Origin: Mikania micrantha
Taxonomy: Eukaryota; Streptophyta; Magnoliopsida; Asterales; Asteraceae
Length of the DNA: 64,000 nt
NCBI GenBank assembly: GCA_009363875.1
Contig: CM018682.1
Span: 58,426,031 to 58,490,030, forward strand
Direction: 5' to 3'
Shown here: positions 1 through 12,370 of the stretch, piece by piece
Layout of the letters: every line of letters begins with the position of its first letter
Numbering within the stretch: position 1 is the first letter of the stretch
The notes under the pieces: generated by a model
Databases searched by the model: none
Told to the model about the DNA's origin: nothing
Seen by the model: the letters and a program-made list of their open reading frames with translations, nothing else
Translations under genes and position numbers: made by a program

Positions 1-314
1 GTTCTTTGGGAATTGAGTGACTAAGTTTGCATCATCAAGTTGAAGAACCTCCCTCAGTTCGGCTGGACTGATGTGCACATTGTGTCCATTTACTGTTGAG
101 CGAAGGGAGATAACACCAGTGCCGACGTTAATGAGCTCGACATTCATCCAGAATTGATGAATAGATTCAACATGAATTGTTGGATTGAGAAGAAACGCGG
201 TTTGAAATTGAGATGCATTCATGAGATCAACAGCTTCATCAAACTTGGACCAGAAGGATGATTTGGTGAGGTATGCAACGGAGTTATGACGAGTTTAAGG
301 TTCATGGTCGCCAT
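1..314 (-). pseudogene. Start of env-like third ORF of element A (partial, frameshifted)
   Basis: A minus-strand ATG at 314-312 opens a reading frame that is lost after about ten codons. A neighbouring frame is then open from 288 to the window edge (96 codons). A one-base change near 289-292 reconciles the two. The protein begins with a basic short leader, then HNSVAYLTKS and FWSKFDEAVDLMN, a pattern I recognise from the third ORF downstream of pol in daisy-family copia elements. No signal peptide or membrane segment is visible in this part. It is called env-like by position only; no envelope function is shown. Confidence 0.65.
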
Positions 315-871
315 GGAAGCAGAGACTTGAGAGGGAAGATAGGTTTTTTTAAAAAAAATTGAAAGTTCTGATGAAGTGGTAATGAAACAACTGAAGAGGG
401 TTTGGGATAAATAGAGTATTGGAAGTTGTTCTTCAGATGTTATAAAGAGAAAACAGCAGAGATTGAAACAGCTGAAGAGTAAAGTTACTCATCAGGTGTT
501 GTTGACAATTTTTGTTCATCAGCTGTTTTCATCAATTGCTCATCAGACGTTGTGAATCATCAGATTTTCTCATCAGATTTTGTGAAAAATTTGTCAACAG
601 AACTTGTGAACAAAAGTTGTTCATCAGACTTTGTGAAATATTTTTGACCTTCAGTACTTTGTCAACCAAAACCCATCAGTACTTTGAACTGATAATATTG
701 GTAAAGGTCAGATGTTTCCTTGAATCAGTACTTCTGATACTTATCAGTATTTACTGAAAATATCAGGAGTTGCAAGGTGATACAAAAATTTGAATTTTGA
801 TAAAGGTGAATATTTTTGTATTTTTGAAAATTTTATCTGGTGGATGGAATTTTATTAGTGTGAAAACTAAT
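315..871 (-). promoter_or_regulatory. Pol to env-like spacer of element A with repeated CATCTGATG-type motif and TATA-like sites
   Basis: Between the pol stop and the third ORF the sequence holds many copies of a short motif, seen on the plus strand as CATCAG, ATCAGACGTTGTGA and similar (about 500-640). The same motif fills the element's LTR (7680-7990). Nearer the ORF start, on the minus strand, lie TTTATAAC (around 440) and TATTTATCC (around 411). The arrangement of motif array, TATA-like box and ORF mirrors the LTR. A promoter role is inference. No coding sequence is visible here; the short frame at 512-757 is low-complexity. Confidence 0.4.
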
Positions 872-3800
872 TTATTCAAGTTGCAGCATACCAAGCCTTA
901 GAACTAAATTTTGAAAAGTTGAAGTGTCTAAAGGCTTAGTAAAGATATCTGCAAGCTCATCAGCACTAGGAACAAACTTTGGATCAATCAGACCCTTTTC
1001 AAAACAATCCCTTATAAAATGATGTCTGATTTCAATATGTTTGGTCCTAAAGTGCTGAACTGGATTCTTGACAATACAAAGAGCTGAGGAACTATCCATT
1101 AACAATGGTGTCTTAGACTCTTTGATGCCATAATCCAAAAGTTGAGTCTGAAGCCAGAGAATTTGTGAAGTACAGCTTGCAGCAGCAATGTACTCGGCTT
1201 CAGCTATTGAAGTAGCCACAGATGTTTGTTTCTTACTCTGCCAAGAAACCAAACAATTTCCTAGAAACTGACAACCACCAGAAGTTGATTTTCTGGTGAG
1301 TTTGCATCCTGCATAGTCACTATCAGAGAAAGCAACAAGCTTGCAGGAATGCCCAGTGGAATACCAAATTCCCAGTGATTGAGTGCCCTGCAGGTATCTA
1401 AAAATTCTTTTTACAGCAATTAAGTGAGATTCTTTAGGTGCAGCCTGAAATCTAGCACAAACACATGTAGCAAACATAATGTCTGGTCTAGATGCTGTGA
1501 GATACATCAAGGACCCAATCATACATCTATAAAGTGTTTCATCAACTGATTTACCTTTCAAATCTGCATCAAGTTGTGTGGTGCTGCTCATGGGGTTAGA
1601 ACATTGTTTACAGTTTTGCAAATAAAATTTCTTTAACAACTCTTTTGTGTATTTGGATTGATGAATGAAAATGCCATCAGGACTTTGTTTGATTTGAAGA
1701 CCCAAGAAAAACTGTAATTCCCCCATGGCACTCATTTCAAAATGCTTTGTCATTAACTCAGTAAAATCAGCACACAACTTTGGATCAGATGAAGCAAAAA
1801 TTATGTCATCAACATAAATTTGAACAAGGAGCTTATGTTGTCCTGCTTTCTTTATGAACAAAGTTTTATCTATGGAGCCTCTAGTGAAATTATTTTGAAG
1901 AAGAAAAGTGGATAGAGTGTCATACCAGGCTCTAGGTGCTTGTTTCAGCCCATAAAGAGCTTTATCAAGCTTATACACCCAATCAGGATGTTTATTGTCC
2001 TCAAAACCTGGTGGTTGACACACATACACTTCCTCTTTTATTTTACCATATAAGAAAGCACTTTTGACATCCATTTGAAAAACTTTTAGTTTGTGTAAGG
2101 CAGCATATGCTAAAAACAATCTAATTGCTTCCAGTCTGGCTACAGGGGCAAAAGTTTCATCATAATCAATACCTTCTTCCTGAGAGAACCCCTGTACAAC
2201 CAGTCTGGCCTTGTTCTTAATTATTTGACCATTTTCATCAGTTTTATTCCTAAACACCCATTTAGTGCCTATTGCACACTTACCTTGGGGTAAAGGAACC
2301 AGCTCCCAGACTTGTTGTTTCTTGAACTGCAACAGCTCCAACTGCATAGCCTCCACCCAGCCATTGTCTCTGAGTGCTGTGTGATAGTTCTTTGGCTCTT
2401 GCTGACTGACAAATAAGGCATAGAGACAAAAATTTGACAATTGACTTCTTGTTGAAACACCAGCAGAAATGTCACCCAGAACTTGAGATAATGGATGATC
2501 CTTCAGTTCTTGATATGGAATAAGATCAGTGCAAGTGTTTGCTGGAGGTCCAGTTGCTGCAGAAGTTGATGAAGATCCAGGAAACACTTCAGCAGGGATT
2601 TCAAATGATGTAGAAGATTCCAGAATTTCATCAGCATTTGTATTAGGAGGAACCACTGGAGCAGGTGGAGCATCAGGTTTAGCAGACCTTGGCAGAGAAT
2701 CACTAAACCTGAACAGGTGAGTACTAACATCATCATCATCATCAGTACTACCTTGTGAGTTTCCCATAGCAGCTGTTGATGAGTTATCTGCAAGAATAAC
2801 AGACTCAGCTGAAGGTTGATATGGAACATATTGCAATATATCCAAATCAAACATCTCTACAGGGTTTTGTGGGATGGGATCTTTTGGTGATTCATTGAAT
2901 TTTACGTGGAGAGTTTCTTCAACAATCTTGGTTCTGCAATTAAACACTCTGTAAGCTTTGCAAGTTGAAGAATATCCCACAAAATATCCTGCATCCACTT
3001 TGGAGTCAAACTTTTTAAGTGGATCTTTGGTATTGAGGATATAGCAAGGACAACCAAAGCTCTGAAGAAGGAAATCAAAGGGGTCAAGGTATGAAGCACT
3101 TCATAAGGTGTTTTCAACCATCTTTGATTTACCAAAACTCTGTTATGCACATAGCAAGCTGTATTGACAGCTTCTGCCCAGAAGGTCAATGGCAAACCAG
3201 AGTCAGCAAGCATTGTTCTGGCAGCTTCAATCAAAGTTCTATTTTTCCTTTCAACTACTCCATTCTGTTCAGGAGTTCTAGGGATGCTGTACTGCCTCTT
3301 GATTCCCTTTGACAGATAAAACTCATCCAGAATATGATTTCTGAACTCTGTTCCATTGTCACTCCTTACACACTTGACAGGAAGAGAATATTGCTTCTCA
3401 ACATACAACACAAAGTTTATAATGGACTTGGCAACCTCATCTTTTGAGTGCAAGAAGAAGGTCCAGACAAACCTTGAGTAATCATCAACAATTACTAAGC
3501 AATACTTCTTCTTTGCCATACTCATGACCTTCACTGGTCCAAACAAATCCATGTGCAACATTTGCAAACAACCAGTGGATTTGGGATCACCAATTGGAGG
3601 AAAAGAAACTTTGTGTTGCTTCCCTTTCAAGCAAGCAGTGCAATTCTCATCACAACTAAAATCCTTCATTGGAAGACCTCTAACCAACCCATGTTTCACC
3701 AGTTGATTCATGTTTTTGAGATTCACATGACCTAATCTTCTGTGCCACAGATTTGATTCCTTAAAAGAAGCCTTAGAGAATAAACAAGGATGACCTTTAA

Positions 3801-4206
3801 CAGAGATTTTCTTTGACAAATCAAAGGCATAAACCTTTCCCACTCTGTTAGCCTTAAGGAGGGTATACTTATCTAGGACTTTGCCAATCAAGGGCAACAC
3901 TTCAGAAGACAGTATTCTGCAGTCTTGCTTGGTGAAAAGAGAAATGTGACCCTTATCACACATCTGACTAACATTCAGAAGATTATACTTAAGATTCACT
4001 ACATGATTCACATCATCAAACCTTATCTCACCATTTGTCACATAACCTTTCCCTATAATATAACCCTTAGCATCATTTCCAAAAGACACAAATCCCTTCC
4101 TTCCTATAAAATAGTCATGAAGAAGAGATCTGCTCCCAGTCATATGCATGGATCCTCCACTGTCAACATACCAGATGCTATTTTGGCATGCTGAAGGACC
4201 CTGCAT
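872..4206 (-). pseudogene. pol of element A: protease, integrase, reverse transcriptase, RNase H (frameshifted)
   Basis: Read from 4206 downward: protease motif DSGGSMHMTG; integrase HHCC zinc region (LWHRRLGH, then CTACLKGKQ); integrase catalytic aspartates in HMDLFGPV and RSDNGTEF with the glutamate in NGVVERKNRTL; then the RT with YVDDIIFASS and RNase H with FSDSDYAGC, AEAEYIAAA and KHIEIRHHFIRD. These are canonical copia pol domains in canonical order. The protease-integrase part (4206-2902) and the RT-RNase H part (ends 872) are in different frames. Comparison with element B puts a single lost base near 3054-3059. The ORF begins in the gag frame after in-frame TGA codons. Catalytic residues survive, so inactivation is by frameshift rather than long decay. 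Confidence 0.9.
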
Positions 4207-4218
4207 TCATCAACACAC

Positions 4219-7200
4219 TCAGTTAGACTTTGGGACCCAAACCAGTTTGGTTTTGGGTCTGTTAACACATGAAGAAACAAAATTAACATTTTCATTTGAA
4301 ACAACACTTGAATCATTCTTTTCAAAAGATTTAACCTTGGTTTTTGACCTTGGTTTCTTCTTATGAAATGAAGCAACAGAGGCATATACTAAGTTAGCTC
4401 TTCCTAGTAGATGCTGCATCATCATAACCAATTGATGCTGGTTTTGATTCAAAGTTTTGATTTCCTTAGAAACATCAATACTTGACTTCAAATTTTTGTG
4501 TTTCATTTCCTTAACTTCTTTGGGTAATAAAGAAGGTTTCAAGTACTGTTTCTTTGAATCTGGAACAACCCCTTTACCTTTCTTGGATTTATTTGATTCA
4601 TTTCCTTGTGAGGTTTTTCCAGATTTTGAAACTACTGATGATTCTGGTACAAACTTGGAACTAAATTCATTTTTCATTTTGAGTATGTTCTTGTTTTTGT
4701 GCTTAATTTTATTGAATTTAGATCCTCTTCTGTACCAGCATTCATCAGAAGAATGATTAAACAACCTACAAATTTCACAAGGCACTCTCTTGTGCTTCTC
4801 CTTATGAGTATCTACAAGTAATGAAGACTTAGAAACTGAATTTTTGTTCTTCAGAACATTTGGAACATCAGTATTTGTAGACATTTTGACAACAGCTGAT
4901 GTGTTGACAACCTCTGAAGAGTTATTCTTCAGCACTTGTCTATCAACACAATTTTCATCAGCAGTTGTAACATTACCAGCTTTTCTATAACTGCTGATGA
5001 GACACTCTGACTTATCAGAAGCCGTGCATCTTTCTCTCCAGTGCCATGCCCATCTGACTCAATCAGTTTTAAATTTAATTCATTGGAAACTTTTTCATCA
5101 GGATTAATTTCAATTAAAACACTATCTTGACATGTGTCACCCTGAATGACATTTGTACATCCAATAGAATAAGAATATGTCTCAATATCCACAGTTTCAG
5201 ACTCAGATTTGCATGCACTTAACTCACTTTCAGAGGATTCTTCAGCATCAGACTTTTCTGAAGATTTGGTGGATTGGTATACACTGTCCCCTTCAGACTC
5301 ACAATCAAGATTTTTTGGTGTATAATCAGCTGGAGGGGCAGTATGATTGTATCCAATACCAAACTTCACATTTGATGCTGTTTGTATGTTTAATAACATC
5401 TCAAACCCCTTGCAAGACTCAACCCATTTTTCACACTCTACTTGGGTTGCTGCAAGTGTTTGTTTCAGATCATTGTGTTTTACAAGCATGACTTCCACCC
5501 TAGCCTTTTCATCAGACAATTGACACTTGAGTTTATAAATTTCAGACTCTTTTTCATTCAAAACTTTCTCAAATTCAGTTTTATTCTTAGTCACAACCTT
5601 TTCTAAATCCAACTTCTCATTGATTAATTCAACATTTATTTCTCTAATGGAAGCAAATGCTGAAATACATGATTCTAAACACAACTTAGCTTTTGATTCA
5701 GATGATACCTGAGATGTTGAAGAAGTTGGACCTGAGGTGTCAGTTGAATCTATAGCCATCAAAGCAAGATTCCCAAATGGATTGTCTCCACCATGTGGAC
5801 CAGCTTCAGAGTACATCTGCATATTGAAATCAGATAAGTCATCAGGTAAACTACTCCAATCAGCTACTCCATGGGTGAAGAAGCTCTGATGTTGTTGTTG
5901 TTGAGGCTGTTGATTTGTTTGAGATTTGCTGGGGTCAGGAAGAGCAGGTGATTGAGAAGGTATTAGTGCTGGAGTGTGAGTGGATTGTGGCATATAGAAG
6001 CAAGGATATGGATAAGGCATAGGACTTTGTGGTACAAAATGAGATGGATAAAATTGTTGTTGACCAGATCCAGAAGATTGTTGTCCTTTGTTTTGTGGGT
6101 TATTGCTAGGAAAGGTCACAAAGGGTGCAGAGGAACTAGGTCCAGTGGATTTGCAGTCTCTAGCAAAATGACCAAGCCTGTGACACTTGTGGCACCTCAA
6201 CTTCCCTTTGTCAAAACCAACTTTGGTTTTGCCAGATAATCCAGGAAATTTTCTTCCAGTTCTTTTGTAGAATTTTTGAGATCTAATGTTGATTAATGCC
6301 ATCTGACTTAATATATCCATCTCCTCCAGATCATCATCTGGAATTCCTTTCAAATCATCCATCACAAAACACAGATTATCACCATAATTTCCTGCATTAC
6401 CATCAACTCCCACAAAAGCATGTTCAGCATTATTAGTAGAGAAATCAATATGTTCATCATAAGAACATTCAGACCCATTAAACTCTGATTCTTGACCTAT
6501 CAAAGCAGTATTGCCAGGAACAAAATCATCAGTGAGTTTTCCAGATGAAGACAGTTTTCTCTTCTGTTCTACCTCTCTCTCAAAAGTTAAGAGTTTCCCA
6601 TGGAGTTGGGTGAGAGATAGATTCTCTAGATTTGCATTAGATCGTAAGACAATAGTATAAGTGTCCCATCTCTCAGGCAATGATCTGAGAAATCTGTTGT
6701 TCATCTGACTATTTGTATACTCATGCTTAACCATTTTCAATTCAGAAATCAAACATGAAAACCGCTCAAATTGTTGGGTCAATGACTCACCCTTTCTATG
6801 AGAAAAAGTCTCATACTGTTGAGCAAGGATTTCTCTAGTATTTGCTAAAACCTCATCGGTTCCACCGAATTGTTCTTTCAGTGCAACCCAGAGATCATGA
6901 GCAGTATCATGATGCATCAAGCCTGAATAAATCTCATTCGGCAAAGCCATGGCTAGAATACCATGAGCTTTCGCATCAATTTCAAACAATTTGATATCCT
7001 CATCTGAATACATATCCGATGGTTTCGGAATCATGATTTTAGTTTCAGGATCAGTGATCATGGGTTTATACGGACCATGCACTACAGATTTCCAACATCC
7101 TGCACTGTTAATTGATAGGTGATGTAGCATTCTACGTTGCCAAATGTTGTACTCACTCCGAACCAGCATCGGAGGCTTGGTTGCGGAGCCTGTGTTGTGC

Positions 7201-7223
7201 GGATCATTATTTGGAGTTGTCAT
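4219..7223 (-). pseudogene. gag of element A (UBN2-type, frameshifted)
   Basis: The likely start is the minus-strand ATG at 7223, after the PBS. The first ~220 residues resemble the UBN2/gag-polypeptide family of copia capsid proteins (DLWVALKEQFGG, ETFSHRKGESLTQQFERF). A CCHC zinc knuckle CHKCHRLGHFARDC follows, then Gln/Pro/Ser-rich and acidic coiled-coil-like stretches. A frame change near 4930-5040 leads into a second segment (4935-4219) with a further Cys/His cluster, CEICRLFNHSSDEC, ending WVPKSN-stop. The two-knuckle, very long gag and the VPK-x-N terminus match the gag of element B, supporting common lineage. It would assemble virus-like particles and package RNA in the cytoplasm. Confidence 0.85.
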
Positions 7224-7440
7224 GATTTCAGATTCAATCAATATCAACAAAATTCAAATGAATTAACACAAACTTCAACCAATTGATTCAAAACAAATTG
7301 ATATTGAAAAACAAATCAACAGAAGTTATCAGAAATCTTCAAACTATAACAAATTCTTACTAATCGGCTAATTCGATCAACCAGAGAACTGAATTGAGCA
7401 GTTTCAGAGATCAATTGTTTAATCGATCAATGATTAACCA

Positions 7441-7452
7441 GCTCTGATACCA
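7441..7452 (-). other. Primer-binding site of element A (tRNA-iMet)
   Basis: The minus strand reads TGGTATCAGAGC, the 12 nt complementary to the 3' end of plant initiator-methionine tRNA. It lies two bases inside the LTR terminus at 7455 and marks where minus-strand DNA synthesis starts. Confidence 0.93.
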
Positions 7453-7454
7453 AT

Positions 7455-8049
7455 TGTAGGATCAGATGATCTCATTTGATCAATATTAGGTTATAGCAGC
7501 GGAATTCAACGATGAATTAGCTCAAAATTAGCAAGAACAAAGTTAATCTAATAGAACAGTAAAGTACAAGTTGTTATAGAAAGAGAATTCTGCAAAAGGA
7601 ATAATATCATTCAATTCGCACTAACTTCGTTAAAGATACAATATGTCAACTGCCCTTATATAGAAGCAGTGACGTCTGATGATGTCACATGATGTTGACA
7701 CCTAACAGACAAAAGATAACTACTGAAATAACTAAACTACTGAGAATGTTTACAACATCTGAAAACATCCTCTTACAACGACTGAAGAACTAAAACTACT
7801 GAAATTAAAACTACAACATCTGATGAGTAAAACACTCATCAGACTTTTACAAATACTGAAAGAAAACTACTAAAGACTAAACTAACACCACAACATCTGA
7901 AGACTTACACTTCAGCTGTTGTGGATAACTTCAGATCTTGTAACATCTGTAAAATGCATATCAGCTGTTGTGTTCTTCTTCAGTTGTTGTGAGTGTTGTG
8001 AGACTTAGAGATTTTTCTGATCAGGCTCATTGGTTCTTTTAGTCCAACA
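7455..8049 (-). repeat. 5' LTR of element A (595 bp)
   Basis: On the minus strand it begins TGTTGGAC (8049) and ends GATCCTACA (7455), giving matching TG...CA termini next to the PBS. The outer boundary is supported because bases from 8050 onward read as pol of another copia element, aligning with GPDWMFDYSILFDSF of element B. A TATATAAG box lies at 7662-7655. Upstream of it (7680-7990) is an array of CATCTGATG/CTCATCAGA motifs, including an inverted pair at 7819-7843. The partner LTR is outside the window, so the outer edge is inferred from one side. Confidence 0.75.
7655..7662 (-). promoter_or_regulatory. LTR TATA box of element A
   Basis: Minus-strand TATATAAG sits about 390 nt inside the LTR and about 200 nt before the PBS, directly downstream of the motif array. 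Position and sequence fit a Pol II core promoter for genomic RNA. Confidence 0.6.
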
Positions 8050-9555
8050 TGGTCCAAATTTGTTATTTCAGTATGATTCTGCATTTGATCCCTTCAACAC
8101 TTCATCTGAGAATGCAGGACCATTGGAACCTAACAACAACTTCTACAAGGGTGATGACGTGGACTACAGGGTTGACTACGTTTCGTGTCATCCCAAGCTT
8201 CTGACGGTTGACCAACCAGGCATGTATGATCGACTTCCACCAGTTCAGCCGACTCTGATCAATGAAGTCATCCCATCAGATCCGGAGACCTCTCAGTCAG
8301 TTCAACAAACTCCGAAGACAGATCAAGCCTCATCCTCTTCCCACCAAACTTTTGACAATCCACTGTTCTCAGACCACATCCCTGAGGAACATTGTGTGGA
8401 TACTGGAGCTAAAGCAAGTGAAACCACTCCCGTTGATAACACCTCTTCTTCTAGTGAAGATCAACTAACTCATATCAGCAACCTGCTTGACAATTTAGCT
8501 ATGGAGGAAGTACCTACTTTAAGCATCAACAAGAATCATCCAGTGGAGAACATCATTGGACCTCTTTCAGAAGGAGTTCTTACTTGGAGCAGATCCATCC
8601 CAACTCAGAACACCTTGCCTGAAGGAACTATCTCATGAAGTCAATCAAGTCCAATTAATTCTTATTTGTATTCCTGTTTTATTTCGCAGGTAGAACCCAA
8701 GAATGTCAGGATGGCTCTTAAGGAGTCAAGCTGGGTTGAAGCGATGCAGGAAGAATTAATGCAGTTTCAGAAGCTCAAGGTATGGAATCTGGTTCAGTTG
8801 TCCAAGGGGAAACTGCCAATCGGAACCATATGGGTCTTCAGAAACAAGAGAGATGATTCGGGCATGATCATCAGGAATAAAGCAAGGTTGGTAGTACAGG
8901 GCTTCTACCAACAAGAGGCGATTGACTATGAAGAAGTCTTTGCACCAGTTGCAAGACCTGAAGCTATTCGCATCTTCTTGGCCTATGTCAGTGTGCCAGA
9001 TATCAGGCATATCCGAAGATTTCTTATCTGATTGATGTCAAGAGGATCTTTCGCTACCTCGTCGGGAAACCTTGTCTCGGTTTGTGGTATCCTAAGAACT
9101 CAGAGTTTAGTTTATTTGCTTACTCTGACAGTGATTTTGGTGGTTGCAACTTAGACAAGAAATCAACCACAGGTAGATGTCAATACTTAGGAGATCGCCT
9201 CGTCTCATGGCAATGCAAGAAGCAGACAACCGTGTCAACCTCCAATGCGGAAGCTGAGTATGTCGCTGCCTCCACTTGTTGTTCTCAGGTTATCTGGATG
9301 CAACAACAAATCCTCGATTACGGTTTGAACTTTCTTGACTCTCCTATATATTGTGATAATAAAGCCGCTCTACAGATCGTCAAGAATCCGGTACAACACT
9401 CCAAAACTAAACATATTGACATCCGGATTCACTTTATCCGCGACTGTTTTAAACGGAAATTGATTCAACTTGAAAAGGTCCACACAGATGACAATCTGGC
9501 GGATCTTTTCACAAAACCGTTCGACACAGCTCGATTCCACCATTTTCAAATATAA
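8050..9555 (+). pseudogene. Element D: copia pol relic with deleted reverse transcriptase core
   Basis: The plus-strand sequence starts in the linker between integrase and RT (GPNLLFQYDSAFDPF), hits an in-frame TGA at 8636, and resumes with CFISQVEPKN and the RT start (WVFRNKRDDSG, VFAPVARPEAIR). At about 8988-8994 it jumps straight to CARYQ-type sequence before RNase H. By comparison with element B, about 650 bp holding the YVDD active site are gone. RNase H follows in another frame (9082-9555: YSDSDFGGC, NAEAEYVAAS, KHIDIRIHFIRD). Gag, protease and integrase should lie left of element A, outside the window. This is a dead Sirevirus-like copy that was the landing site of element A. Confidence 0.88.
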
Positions 9556-10512
9556 CATGTGCGAATGAAACAAGAACCTAACGAGACAAAGTAAGACAAT
9601 AACAAGACGAAACATGATATACCTCGATAAGTTCTAGTTAGACTTTTGATTATAGGCCACATGTGTGATAATATTTCCAGAATTCGCTAAACAGTTTTGA
9701 ATTAATTTGAATTCGAAACAATTAAACTAAAATACCTATTACCTATGTATAATCTGTTTTAAATATCTTAAAGCTGGATTTTGGGTAAATGACAATTGTG
9801 AGAACATATAACATTGTGTGAATGACAATTGTGATAACTTATGACATGAGTGTGGTTTCTAGTGAAACTGTTCAATTATATCACTATTAACATGTGCCAA
9901 TTTTCTTTGGATCCATTGTGAGTTAAGTCCCTTTTAGTTCGTTTATCATTTAGTGGCAGTGGCCAGGACCGACGGTAACGTAGTGGTACCATAGGTTTGA
10001 CAAACCTCCGGCGAGTTAGGTCGATACGTTATTTACAATGGTGTATTTCATTTGGCCGGTGTCATACGACCGGTAAAAGGGCGGCAACAGTCAAGTTTGG
10101 TAAACAGCCACATGGGTGATAATAAATTGACAGAACTTTACTATTAACTAGCCACATTTGTTCTAGAGCACTGACAATAATCTGGTTGACTGGTAATCAT
10201 CCTAAGCTTTGGTCAGGGGCAGACAATTGTGAAGACATTGTGAGGACAAAATTCTAAACCAATTGGGTGTAGATTGGGAGCATAGTGTTTAACTAGCGTT
10301 GACCACAATGTTGTTCAATTAAAATACATTCATTCAATGAGTTGGATGTCACTCCCAATTGAGAAACAGTAAACTCATTCATTTGAGAACAATGTGATGG
10401 TTGAGAACATATGTGTGTGATTGCAGAGTGAAAGCCTTAGTTTCCACTAAGGACATGATCGTGTCTTGTCAAGAGCGTGGTGGGATGTCAGCTGGGTGAC
10501 CCTACGTAAGCC

Positions 10513-10524
10513 CTATATATAAGC
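10513..10524 (+). promoter_or_regulatory. TATA-like box in gypsy-type LTR fragment
   Basis: CTATATATAAGC lies in a block repeated at about 14112 and 14349 within related LTR copies, each time following a GGTGGGA-type segment. Conservation between the copies suggests an LTR core promoter. Confidence 0.4.
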
Positions 10525-11889
10525 GATACTTGAATTGACGGGGTGATGTCAGTATTGATGTCTAAGGTGGACGATGTGCGTGAGGAATTTCAAATTACTT
10601 TGAGACTAAAAAGAAATTTCATACTTAGTGAAAAATTAGTGGGAAATTCCTATATCTATTATATCATAGTCTGACTGGAGTTATATAATGAACTCCAGAT
10701 CAGTCATGATAATCTTTACGAAAGATAAAACAAATGGGGAAATTATGTCAATGTGGGATGTGTATAATCTAATTGAGAAATCATAAACTTTGTTAAAATG
10801 AATGAATGTTTACTAAAACATTTTCAAACCAAATAAACAAATGTAACATCAGTGCCGGAACCGTCACCGGAACAGTGATCTTAAACAGTAACATGAACAG
10901 TAAACAGGTACAAACTATATACATTTAAGTGCATTTTCTATTCATATCATTTGTCATTATCATCTTGTGTTATCAAACAACAAGTTCATAAACATTTAAC
11001 AGAAACAAAGTTCAGAACTGTGGTTTTTGAGTCAGATAATTATCTGGCAATACAGAACCATCATGGAAATTATTTGTTAGGACTTATTATGTATAAACGT
11101 ATGTGAGGTTTTACAGAACAAAACAGCACGAATATCGTTATGTGAATGCTAAATTTACGGGTTATTCGTATAGGTGACGATCTGTATGAATAAATCTGGC
11201 AGTTTAACGTTCTGAATGATATTCTATAATTAGAAAACAAGATTGAAAAGAATAGTTATCGTCGTGTTCGTCCGAATGACGATTCGAACGAATACGCGCG
11301 ACGACCGTACATTTCAATTTAAACAGTAAATTAATATTTAAAAAAATTTAAAATAAATAAAAAAATATTAGTTAATTTACTAGGAATAACCACTTAAGAT
11401 ATATTTATAAATATTATTTTATGTAACCGAGTCGTTTCGTGATGAAAACTACGCGAAACCGGCATTTTACGCGAAACCGAACGAAACCGAACTACCGGGT
11501 GTTTTGAAACAAATAAATGTGGCATTAATTGCCACAACCACCACCTTTACTCTCTCTCTCTTTCCCTACCTCGTTTTCTCTCTCTCACTAGAAGCATCCA
11601 CATCTCTCTAAGATCGTGCACTCGTTTCTCGTCGGATTCAAGAGTTTTTGGTATCAAATCGATCCTCACGCAACGTAGATTTCTGAAGTACAAGTTTTTC
11701 AAGATTTCATCCATTATTTTTGAGGTAAATTCCAAGTTTATGTTCGGTTTGTTTTAGTTACTCCACGAACACACATGGATGTAGGTATAGAACGATTTTA
11801 GGGTTTTCTCTTGGTTAATCGAGTTCGCATGTGATAATAAGAGCTGGTGTATGATTCATAGTCAACAGGGATCGAGTTGTGGAGGACCA

Positions 11890-12370
11890 AGTGCAGGTTC
11901 GTGGCATCCTAGATCGGCCGAACCTTTTCCTATGCAATCTAAAGTATAACGAACCTGTAGCCACCTTACACGAACCCTGCATCGAACCCTTTTCTTCTGC
12001 AACGAACCTGCATGAGCTGTATGTGTCATCCCAGCCGAACCCTGCAGCCCAACTGCAGCGAACCTGTGTCAATCGAATCCAGTACCTCTTGCCGAACCTT
12101 CTGATTGAGCCGAACCCTTGCATGACGAACCCTACCTCGGCAGCATTAAGTCACGAACCTAGGATACTCACGAACCAAGGCCAGGATAGCCGAGCCTTTA
12201 AGCTCACGAACCCTCACGTGTCACGAACCCCAGTTGCCGAACCTTAACCCCTAGCCATAGCCGAACCTGGGATCTTTTCAATTTTGGTTAGCAGCGAACC
12301 TAAAGACTTCTACCGAATCTGGCCGAACCTTATGGTTGTGAATCACCTTAACCGAACCCTTAGGAAATTC
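11890..12370 (+). repeat. Irregular array of CGAACC motifs
   Basis: I count about nineteen copies of CGAACC, mostly followed by T or CT, within roughly 480 bp at irregular spacing, plus near matches such as CGAATC. Spacing is not periodic, so this is a motif cluster rather than a satellite. The open frame at 11879-12247 is a by-product of it. It lies in the gypsy-like LTR zone. Confidence 0.6.

Larger units (their letters stand above)
1..8049 (-). mobile_element. Element A: Ty1/copia Sirevirus-type retrotransposon (left part outside window)
   Basis: Read on the minus strand, the order is LTR (8049-7455), tRNA-iMet primer-binding site, gag, protease-integrase-RT-RNase H, a motif-rich spacer, and the start of an extra env-like ORF that leaves the window at base 1. 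An additional ORF between pol and the 3' LTR, together with a long gag containing zinc knuckles, is the hallmark of the Sirevirus (SIRE/Maximus) lineage. The element interrupts the plus-strand pol relic that resumes at 8050, so it is younger than that relic. Several frameshifts show it is no longer coding-competent. The second LTR is not visible, so neither age nor target duplication can be read. Confidence 0.88.

Noticed and set aside
512..757. 81-codon plus-strand frame near the left edge
   Set aside because: Low-complexity reading of the CATCAG motif array in the element A spacer.
11879..12247. 122-codon frame within the CGAACC cluster
   Set aside because: Composition follows the repeated motif and the other strand is open too; no domain recognisable.
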